From: Sipunculus nudus
Taxonomy: Eukaryota; Annelida; Sipuncula; Golfingiida; Sipunculidae
DNA length: 64,000 nt
Direction: 5' to 3'
Assembly: GCA_026874595.1 (NCBI GenBank)
Contig: CM049319.1
Coordinates: forward strand, 51,656,917-51,720,916
This document shows positions 35,095 to 45,955 of this stretch, piece after piece. Each line of letters starts with the position of its first letter. Within the stretch, counting starts at the first letter, position 1. Below the pieces are notes generated by a model, which was not told the origin of the DNA, made no database searches, and saw only the letters and a program-made list of their open reading frames with translations. The translations under genes were made by a program, and so were the position numbers.

Positions 35095-35629
35095 TTATTT
35101 CGAATATATAAATCTTATTCTCTGAATAGCTGGGGGATGATAACACTCCTAGCTGTTGCTGTTAAGTATTGACGGCCCTGCTTTCAAACAAATTAAGGTC
35201 CATGTCCTATAAAAGATGACAATATTTTATATACTGAATAATCAAGAATCCGACAGAAGCTAAAAAAGTAAAAAGTACAGCGCAAAATTTCCATAATATA
35301 TTAAGTAATAATTTTGCAAAACATTCGGTTAAGGCTAAAAATAATATTAATAAAATGGATAATGATTTTTAAAATAAATTCTTGAACTGAAAATTAGATC
35401 CTGTGTGTTGGGGAAAATGCCACCGACACATTACCCTCATTCGTCCTCCCGCAAGTGACCGGGAATGACGTAAGACCTGAACGTTGCATGTAAATATGTT
35501 GTAAATCAATGTTTAAAACCCCTTAAAGAATCCGCCTTAATTAACAAGCTAGAAAGACTAAAAACACACACACACATCCACACGCACCCCCCCCCCCCCC
35601 TTCCCCACAAACACCCCCTCACACACACC

Positions 35630-35700
<71 letters not shown>

Positions 35701-35830
35701 CCAAATATTCCAACCAAGACAACATAATCCCCCTGGCCCAAGTATGATAAGTTTACCTGTGCGTCATAAAACAGTAAGCGAAATTAAACATCCGGGTCCT
35801 CTCACGGATACATGGGATTTATCGGACATG
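33200..35830. other. Intergenic DNA upstream of the integrin gene, with microsatellites
   Basis: No gene seen. (TA)n tracts lie at 34,784-34,818, 35,045-35,092 and 35,634-35,699; G- or C-runs at about 33,357-33,368, 33,866-33,883 and 35,587-35,600; a (CA)-rich stretch near 35,565-35,632. Confidence 0.65.
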
Positions 35831-35836
35831 AATCAC

Positions 35837-36124
35837 TGACGTCATGAAATCGATTTCAGGCAAATGAGTTCCATGCACGTGATCAAACACGTGATCAAAC
35901 ACCGGTGCCTGATTCACTGAACTCAGACCAGTCCTAACATACTGTAAACCAGCTGGTGTGTGACGTTTGCTACGAATCCACGAGCATACGTTGATAAACT
36001 CCAGCCTGTGTGACTTTTTTTATAATTCTTGGCAGACCTGTTTATACACTGCACTGATAAGAAGTTCTGGACTGATTTCACTGAGTAACATCCAAACAAC
36101 ATAAGGTTACATACCATTTTAACA
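35837..36124 (+). promoter_or_regulatory. Candidate promoter and 5' UTR of the integrin alpha gene
   Basis: A perfect palindromic CRE (TGACGTCA, 35,837-35,844) and two E-boxes (CACGTG at 35,876-35,881 and 35,888-35,893, in a 12-bp direct repeat of cacgtgatcaaa) lie 230-290 bp upstream of the first integrin ATG. A TATA-like tataat (36,021-36,026) lies about 100 bp upstream. Spacing suits a promoter, but no start site can be seen from sequence alone, and an upstream non-coding exon is possible. Confidence 0.35.
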
Positions 36125-36300
36125 ATGTTTCTCATAGCCGTAATGTTTCTTATGTACGGTTGTGCCGGCTACAACTTGGACATGGGCAATCCGGCCATCC
36201 TTAAAATTGATGGCACGCGTTACCAAGGTAACCCTGGAGATGTACAGAGCTGCTACTTCGGATTTTCGCTGGTTGGATATATAGATGGCGGCAAAACATG
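36125..36300 (+). CDS. Integrin alpha exon 1 (signal peptide, blade 1 start)
   Basis: Starts at ATG with A at -3 (aacaATG). Encodes a hydrophobic leader then YNLD, the usual mature N-terminus of alpha chains, and CYFGFSLVG, the first FG motif. Ends in phase 2 (tg/gtagga), so its last Trp codon is completed by exon 2. Reading through the donor would hit TAG at once. Confidence 0.92.
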
Positions 36301-36705
36301 GTAGGACTTACAAACAACTCTTTAACTTGTTTGTGTGTTTGACACGTATCAGGTTTGCAAAGGCATTGTATTTACAAATAACTATTTTTCTGTGATGATA
36401 CGCATAAGTTTTATAAGGGTATGGTATCTACAAATAAAATTTTTATTCTGTGTTGGCTCGTATCAGTTTTCAGTTTTCAACAAGAACGACAGAGTAGCGG
36501 GAAAAACACGTTTGAGATTTCGTCATGCAGTTTAATTTAAGACCATTAAAAAGTGCAATACTGTTACTGGGTGCTTAAAATCGTGTTCCTTTAATTTTTT
36601 TAAATAGTACAAAATCATAATAAAAAATGAATGAAGAGTTCAAAATATGTATTCAATCAGAAAGAAAACTGTAAGAGGGGTTTAAATGACGCATACTTTA
36701 CATTG

Positions 36706-36769
<64 letters not shown>

Positions 36770-37281
36770 TATATGGGATTTTGCCAGTTTTGCTACCTGA
36801 ATGGTAAAATATCGGTAGATCCTTAGAGATTCTCTCCAGTGATAAGTTATTACTTCTTGAACAGTCCTTGGCAGTGGCGGATCCCGCCCCCAGCCCCCCC
36901 CCCCCCCCCCGTGGAGGTGAAACATCTCTCTATTTCTTTTCCCCTTTGTTCGTTATTAATTTTCATTTTTCATATTTCCTTTTTATTCCCTAGCAATTAG
37001 ATTATTAAATTACATACTATTTATTACTTTCCAGTTCATAAGTTGAGGATATATATTGAATTTAAAGAGAATAGTAGTTAATTACCAGAACCTCATATTT
37101 TATGCTTGGTTGGTACGCCGGACTTGTGCGCCACCAACATAGGTTCGAATCCCGGATCGGCCCAGTATTTTCCCCCTGAAAATTTGTCTTCGTAACAAAA
37201 AGGGGGCTCGTCCGGGATAACAGTAAACTTTGTGTCCCAGGGAATAAGCTCACCAAAGTTTGTCTTCGTAACAATATATAA

Positions 37282-37324
<43 letters not shown>

Positions 37325-39204
37325 TATATAATGCACTATGATAAAATTTATATTAACTATGATTTAATATTCATCGATATATGTATCTATAATATGTACT
37401 ATAAGTATATATAAATAACCTTGCATTCGATTCTGCTTAACGCTCGGTTACCCTTGGCCTGACAATGTTTACTCATTATTTGTTGGCGTATAATATAAGT
37501 TTAGGTTCTCCCTCAGGACCCAAAAAAGTGCCTGCAAACAGAAAAAGAGATTCCCGCAGTGTAGAGGCTTTAATTAAAGAGAATGTGTGTATATATTTCG
37601 GATAGATTTTGACTAACTCCCCTCCCCCCCCCCCCACACACACACAGAAACACCAATACTAAATATGAATGGCCACTGGTGCCAACCGATGACACAACTT
37701 TCTGGTATATCAAAAATCAAACGTAATTTATTAAGACAACATTCTGCACCAGGTGGACATTTCATGATAAAGCGCTGAACATATCATACAGCTTTTCTGG
37801 CATCATGTTTAGTATCTTCCGTTTTTATTACCCAAGACTGGGTTCCCACACTATATCAGCAAACTGTAAAGATGATATGTGAATTAATATATTCAAAAAA
37901 TTCTTAGATGGCGTTTTTCTTCTCAGCAAGAATATATCAGGATATTTAGTACATAGTACCAACAAACTGAAAATATTAAACACGAATATCGGCAATTATA
38001 TGTTTAATCAAAAAAAGTGTGTCAGTATTTTCCAAAACAAGAGTCTTGATGTCAGGGTCATATTCCATCACCGTATCAACCAGCTGTTAATGTTGTAAGC
38101 GAATACGTGTAAATATTTTTATTAAACAAGTCTCAATATTTGTCTTAGCAAGATCCCCTGTACATGAGATTAATTATTCACGGGGGTTTTATTTCCGCGA
38201 TAATTTAACCCCCCCCCCCCCCCCCCCCCCCATTTTGTGCTTGTCGATTTTGTTTTCCAAGACAAAAAGACTTAAAGGAACGAAAGAGAAAAAGAAAATC
38301 AACAAGGGAGATGTGTTGGGTTATGTACCATCACCATATCATGGAATGATTTTCAGATATAGTCGGCAGTCATCTGCTGATCCAGGGTAGAATTATGGGC
38401 TGACTTGATGACAAGGTGATAAACATCCTGGTCAGTGGTAGCAGCCTTAAAATCAAGAGTTTATTTTTTTTTTATTTGTATTTGATATTGATTTACAATT
38501 TCATTGCATTGATCGTACTTTAATTTATAATTTAAAAAAAAAATAATTTTAATAAGTTAACTATAAATTAAATAAATTTAAATAATTTTGATAAGTAAAT
38601 AATAAATTAAAATAAATTAAAATAAATTAAAAAATTGAAATAAATGAAAACAAATTTATTTAAGTTCATAATAGATTAAATAAATTTAAATAATTTTAAT
38701 AAGTTAAAAATTAATTAAATAAATATAAATAAATTAAAACAAATTAAAAAAAATAAAATAAATTAAAATAAATTAAAATAAATTAAAATGAATTTAAATA
38801 CATTCAAACATTTAACTAAATTTAATTAAATTTTAATTTATTCAAATTTATTAAAATATATCAAGATTTATTTAAATATATTTAAATATATTTTAATAAA
38901 TTAAAATATATTCAGATGCATTTAAATATATTTAAATTTAATTATATTTAAATTTAATTAGATCAAATTAAAATTAATTTGAAAAAAGTTAAAATAAATA
39001 GCAAGAAATTAAAAAAGTTGGTGTTGGAATAGATGTTCACCGATATTTATTCAACTAGAATTTGAGGATTTGGGCATAATCCCGTATCTCGTAGTCTCGG
39101 TTTTCAAACCATGCCCTAAGCTTCATTCTCACAACATGACTGTGAAACAGTCTGTCGTATATATATATATATATAATATTTATATATATATATATATATA
39201 TTTA

Positions 39205-39279
<75 letters not shown>

Positions 39280-42200
39280 GGTAGTGTTACCCTCCGATGT
39301 AAAGTGCTCTATGGCCTACAGACTAGGCCAGAGCGGTATAACTCTGAAGAAAAACAACACTGTTAATTCACAACAGTCTGTTTCGCGGGATGCGACCCGA
39401 TCATCAGGTGAATGTGGTTAGAATGAAGCTAACGGCGTGGTTTGAAAAGCCGAGACTTTACGAGATTACGAGATTACCTCTTTGGTGGGGGGGGGGGGGG
39501 GGTTTGGGGGCACGCTGAATATAAGTACGAATGCTAGATTTTAAAATATTTCAGGGTGAATTTGTTCTGATGGCGGCACTTGGAGAGAATTTCAGCTCTT
39601 GAGTTCAACAATGATCCAGGGGAGGCCGTTGCTATAAGTAGTTTTTCAGACAAGGAGAGATCACACTTCCTAGTCCCACAGAAGTAAGGTGCTGCCTTGG
39701 CAGATATTTCCCAGGAGAGCTTGTAATTGATATTGTTATATATAGAAGGTAGTGTTACCCTCCGATGTAAAGTGCTCTATGGCCTACAGACTTGGCCAGA
39801 GCGGTATAACTCTGTGGAAAACAACACGGTTAATTCACAACAGTCTGTTTCACGGGATGCGACCCGATCATCAGGTGAATGTGGTTAGAATGAAGCTAAC
39901 GGCGTGGTTTGAAAAGCCGAGACTTTACGAGATTACGAGATTACCTCTTTGGTGGGGGGGGGGGGGGGGTTAGGGGGCACGCTGAATATAAGTACGAATG
40001 CTAGATTTTAAAATATTTCAGGGTGAATTTGTTCTGATGGCGGCACTTGGAGAGAATTTCAGCTCTTGAGTTCAACAATGATCCAGGGGAGGCCGTTGCT
40101 ATAAGTAGTTTTTCAGACAAGGAGAGATCACACTTCCTAGTCCCACAGAAGTAAGGTGCTGCCTTGGCAGATATTTCCCAGGAGAGCTTGTAATTGATAT
40201 TGTTGTCTTTTAGTGACCAAATGTGTTTAGACAGTTCAGTATTTTTAGCGTGGGATCTGTTCCGAAAGGATTGCTTGTGGTTATTGTATCTTGTCTTGAA
40301 ATCACCTTCAGTACACCCTATGTAGTGTTTCAGGTCATTGTCTGTTCTAACTGTTGCCTTATAGACAATGCATTTCAGCTGACATTGACCATTCATAGGA
40401 CATTCGTCTTTTTTACGGCAGTTACATTGTTTTTGAGGTACATTCACAGCATTGTCAGTATTTAAAACCTTCATATTATGTTTGCTGATCAGGTTAGACA
40501 TGTTGGGTAGACAGCTATAGCTAATTTTCAAATTGTCCCTGTTGAATAACCTGTGGTACCTGTGATGTTGAGGGAAGTGTTTTTCAACTAGTTTCATGAA
40601 TTGTCTGCCAATGTTGGTTTTTACATGACGGCTGTAGGGTGGATTAAACCATATTATTTTCCTGTTCCTGTTTCTTTTGCTTTTCACTGTGGGTTCAACA
40701 TATTTTAAGCTTTCTGAGAACCCGCTTTTCGCTAAAGCTTTGTCATACATGGGTTTGGCTTTCATAAATAGCTCTTTATTGCAGGAGTTGTCAGATACAC
40801 GTTTGCTGATCATCATAGGTATCTGCCTAATGATAGCTGGGGGGTGATTGGATTGTGCGTGGATATAGAGCGGGTCATTGTTCGGTTTTCTGTAAGGGTA
40901 GAAGATGTCATTTTGGAGGTCAAATGTTACGTCTAAGAACTCTGTGCAGGTCAGGTTAGTTTCAATGGTTATCTTTAACCCAACATTGGAAATGAGTTTG
41001 ATCATTTTCTTACGGGTGCTGTCTGCTTTGGGTCCAGACATGTTTGGGAAACAACCTAAACCGTCATCACGATACAGGCCTAGAGCATTTTCACCAAATT
41101 CCTTTTTCAACATATCTAGGATGTATAAACCAACAATTTCGCATACTTCAGCGCCATCAAAACTGCCCATGGTGACGTCAAAACTAGTATGATCTTTTTT
41201 CACCCAGGTGTTACCGTTGCTAAACAGTAAGCTTTTCCTGCTGTGCAGGATGGTTTTGATAACATCCTCTGGAATGGAGACCATGGTTTTGGCAAACTTG
41301 AGGGCTTTCATGAGAAGATTTTCTGTGATCGAGGGGTAAAAGTCAACAATATCAAACTTTATGAACTTAGATTTTTGTTTCAGCTTCAATTTCTTGAACC
41401 AAGATATTACCTGTGCGGTATTTTGCCACTGGTTGAGTTTGGTTTTCAGTCTCAGTTGGCTATTAATTTTTTCCAAGTGCTTTTTGCTAATGATACCTAT
41501 TTCAGATTTTGCTGGACTTATCAATCTGCACTTGGGGTTTTGTTCAAAATTATCCTTGTGGTCTTTCAAAGTAATGTAAGCATTGCGCTCGGCCATGACT
41601 TCGATGCGGTCTGCTAGGTTAAGGGAACTGGCTATTTCTTTGGCTTCTGTATTGATATTTTTACAGATATTTTTGTCTGCTTTTTTGTATGTCTTAGTGA
41701 TGTTTTCTGTAAGAAGTTTATTGTAGTATTCTTTCGGCATACTGTACAGGTTGGTGGTCTTATCTGCCTGTTCTAGGAGATTGTCAGATTGTCTGATAGT
41801 CTTGATGTCATTGGCCATTTGTCTCTGGAATGCATTGTGTGAGTGCTGGAATTCAATGTTCCGGACCATTTCATAGATATCACTTTCAAATGCCCTGAGG
41901 TGTTCGCTATGAGGGGGTGAATATGTGGTTTTGAATCCATAGTTTTGTTTAGCTGAAGTTTGACCAGGGTTATCGAAATGGAATGCCTTCCATCGCATTC
42001 TCCGAAGTAGGCTTTCAACTTTACTTATCAGGGATTTGGTGTAGGACAGATTACTAGGGATGGGAATGTTTTTCAAAGAGTAGTTGAAGTTAGCTTTGTT
42101 CATTCTGTAGATGTTACAAGTTGAATTACTGGACAGGGTGGGTTAACAAAAGTGCTCGACAACGTACCTGTCGCTGGAGCTTGAGTAGAAGGTAGTGTTA

Positions 42201-45200
42201 CCCTCCGATGTAAAGTGCTCTATGGCCTACAGACTACAGGGCATGTGAAAGACTTACACTGATCCTATTGTCCTCGGGTGCACAATAGGATTGGTCGGGG
42301 TACACGTGCGATACTGGAACATAACAGGGCAGGGCAAAGAGGTTATTTATTGTTGTAAATTATATATATAATACAAAGATATATACCAGGATGCTCATTT
42401 AGCATATTGAACTGATTTCTAATAGGGTCTTGGAAGCAGTGAACATATCAGTAGTATACATATGATAAAAATACACATATACTATGAAAATACACAGTAT
42501 ACAAGGCAAATATACAATATAAAAGGCAAATATACTATACTATACTCATACCAAATGCAATCCACTCGGTAAACTCACCATGATGTAGTGGTAACGCAAT
42601 GTCCCTCATCACTGCAAAGCAATGAGAGAACAACCACCTGAACAGGTAGGACTGCCCAGCGGATCCTCTTTGGTTGGGGGGGGGGGGTTTAGGGGGCACG
42701 CTGAATATGTTCAACTTATAACATCTACAGAATGATCAAAGCTAACTTCAACTACCCTTTGAAAAACATTCCCATCCCTAGTAATCTGTCCTACACCAAA
42801 TCCCTGATAAGTAAAGTTGAAAGCCTACTTCGGAGAATGCGATGGAAGGCATTCCTTTTCGATAACCCTGGTCAAACTTCAGCTAAACAAAACTATGGAT
42901 TCAAAACCACATATTCACCCCCTCATAGCGAACACCTCAGGGCATTTGAAAGTGATATGTTTTCACACCGTTGGACCTAGAAACCTGTTACTGAATATTC
43001 AAGGACGTCAATAAAAATTCTCCTTAAAAACCTGAAATGAGTCGACTATGACCTATATCCTCCGAGCTATTGGACTTATAAGTACCCCCCCCCCCCTCCC
43101 AGATTAATAAGAAATTTGATACAAAACCTAAAGTATCTTGATAATTAATGTATGCTATTGCCCTGAATCATGCTTTGATTATGACTGGTTTCTTCAATTC
43201 CTGAAGACTGCTTGCGCTCTGTAATTTTTCCATTTTTTGCAATTTTTTTCCTTTATTTTGAGACTGCCAAATTATTATGATACTATCAGATTTGCAACTG
43301 TGGTTTCATCTAGTGTCCTGAAACCTTGTGTGTTATTAGGGCCCCGCTAGGATATACGGGTTCCCGATGGTAATCACCCTGTCCGTCCGTCTGTCCGTCT
43401 GTTTGTCCTTCTGTATGTCCTTTAAATATATTTCTTAATAATATCTCCAGTTAGGAGAAACATGCGGATTTCAAATTAAAGTTATATACTGCCCACCTCT
43501 AACGCAAGAACTTTATTGATTTTTGGGTCATGAGGTCAAAGGTCAAGGTCACAGCTAGGACCCACTTATTTAAAATGATAATACATGCATTGTAAGCCAA
43601 ACTTTTCATCCCCAACCTTCCATTTAATACATATAGGTGATCTGCTAATAGAAGATTAACCGGTTTTATTTTGGGGTCACAAGGTCAAAGGTCAAGGTCA
43701 CAGTAGCCATCTGTCCACGAATTTGTTTCTGAATTATTACTCAAGTTCAGATTAACATATTAGTTTCAAACTTAATTTATATTTGGCCCATCAATAAAGT
43801 ATGATCCCTTTTTATTTTGTACTCAAGAGTTCAAATGGCAAGGTCACAGGGCAGAAAGTATTATTCAGTATTATGTCAAATCACATTCTGAATCAGCATT
43901 TTGGTTGAACCAGATCCTGATCAGGATTAAGACTGGTCTGAATCCTGATTGGGGTTTGGTCTGGACGTTATTAAATATTCTTATAATCAATCTCAGCTGA
44001 CCCACAGGTCCCTTGTTCAATTTGTACCAGTTCGTTGGAAAGGTTAACACCAAAATGATTTCCTCGTTGGTAGCTGTAGTAACAATCATGACTCAAAAAC
44101 GGAATATTTTACAGGTTTTCTTAAACCGACACCCTATATTTCCGATATTTTCCTAAAAAAATGTCTATAATTTCGTAAACCTTCCGGCATTTATTCCTCA
44201 TCTCCTGTATTTTCGTTTTTTCTTTCTCTGCACATTCGTGTTTCTGATATAACGGTGTTTTAACAGTGTTATGTTTAGTTATTTTTGCATGCAAGTGTGC
44301 ATGTGGGATGACATGTAAGATGACAAAATCAGGTTTACATGTTGCGAAGTGTGACTAAAGTTTGATATGATGGTACGATGCATTTCAAAGTATTGCGATC
44401 CCTGTAGAGTATATATAAGCCTATGTATTGAATGTATAGAATTTTTTCTTATCACATTTGATACACAATGATTCAGAGGGCGGCATCAGCATTGTGCAAC
44501 TCAGCAGGGAACATACGCTCCTTACACGGCGGATATACATGCAGTCGTCCCAGACATCTTTTCGTGTGTAACCGCCGCTTGCTATAACAAGATTCTCTGT
44601 GCAGGAACACCAGGGTGCGCACAGAGCACAGTGTTTTAATCATTCAACTGATATTGCATTGTGCATCTTGCTTAAATTTTAAACAAGTTCGTTGAAAAAT
44701 GTTGTGGATGAGAGTGGGCCGTGGGGGGGGGGGGCTCTCCCAAGAATCAATCCGTACCATTGTACATAGATTTCTCTTCACTTCAACGCCACTACGCACC
44801 ACGGTTGGTCGCTATTTAATTCTTTTTAAATCCTTTCCTAAATTGACGGATCAATTCCAAAATTAAGCTGCAATGGAGGGATCAGGTGTGTCTTTTACTA
44901 GACCCGCCATCTCAGAGCTTACGTTTATAAAACGAATGAGCAAGTCTAGTATATTTTGAGACGGAACCAGACTGGAATGGTTGGTTTCGTAGACTGGCCA
45001 CCTCTACCCTACCAGTATACCTCAAGGTGCATCATTGCTGCCGAGCCACAATCAAGGAGTTATATGATAATGAGCAACATAAGCATCAAATATTTTGTCA
45101 TTTTTCAAGTACATCCTGTTTGCTGATGTACTCTTTGACTCAACAGAAGTCCTGGTGCAAAATCTGCGACCGTTCTATTTTCAAACCGCAAATAAAGACT

Positions 45201-45364
45201 CCTGAAAGCAAACTCCCACTCTCTCCCTCACAATAATAATAATAATTATTATTATTATTATTATTATTATTATTTTTTTTTTTATTATTATTATTAATGA
45301 TGATAAATATAATTATTATTATTTTATTATATTTATATTCAATATATATATATATTTATTATTA

Positions 45365-45398
<34 letters not shown>

Positions 45399-45923
45399 CC
45401 CCTCGCAACGAAGTTGCAGAAGGGGATATAGTAACGCCTCTGTTCTCGTGCGTCCGTCGGTCTGTCCATAAACGGCTTGTGGGCCGAGGTTAAGCCAAAC
45501 CATATGACCTAAACCTTTCATCCTTCACATATAGCTTACCCTCTCATAGATGAAGTATCCTTTTGATTTTGAGGTCATGGGGTAAAAGGTCAAGGTCACG
45601 GGACCCACTTTTTAATAAGATTTATGTCCCATTTTAAACAAAGCCGTTTGACCAAAACCTTTCATCTTTTACATATGACCCAACCAATCACTGATGAAGA
45701 ACCCTGTCGATTTTGAGGCACGGGGTCAAAGGTCAAGGCCACTTATAAGGAGGCTTATGGACCCAAACCGTTTGACTAAAACCTTTCATCTGTCACATAT
45801 GGCTCACAGGGTTAAAGGTCAAGGTCAAAGGGTTGCTTCTTCATTTTCACACTGTGTAATACACCCAGAATCATTATGCTCCCGTGCGAGCTGATGTACC
45901 GCTTTGCGGTGCCCTTGTTATCA

Positions 45924-45955
<32 letters not shown>

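Larger units (their letters stand above)
39277..42545 (-). mobile_element. Penelope-like retroelement with tandem terminal repeat
   Basis: Minus-strand element in integrin intron 1. Order: leader (42,545-42,240, shared with 15.95-16.29 kb), a 49-bp piece of the 3' end (42,236-42,188), the RT/GIY-YIG ORF (42,103-40,001), and a 3' region. The 3' end plus the last part of the ORF (39,745-40,204) is repeated almost exactly at 39,277-39,737, separated by atatata. Such partial tandem copies, called pLTRs, are typical of Penelope-like elements. The ORF is intact and the repeats nearly identical, so insertion is recent. Confidence 0.9.

Noticed and set aside
37098-37160. Functional tRNA gene
   Set aside because: Box B is perfect, but the distance from box A is too short and no acceptor stem closes. 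SINE head is the better reading.
39752-39973. 73-codon plus-strand ORF over the Penelope-like 3' region, and a similar minus-strand one at 16,172-16,393
   Set aside because: Antisense or chance frames in the non-coding 3' region that holds the hammerhead; it is not the element's own frame.
40223-41617. Plus-strand ORFs inside the Penelope-like gene
   Set aside because: Shadows of the intact 700-codon minus-strand ORF.
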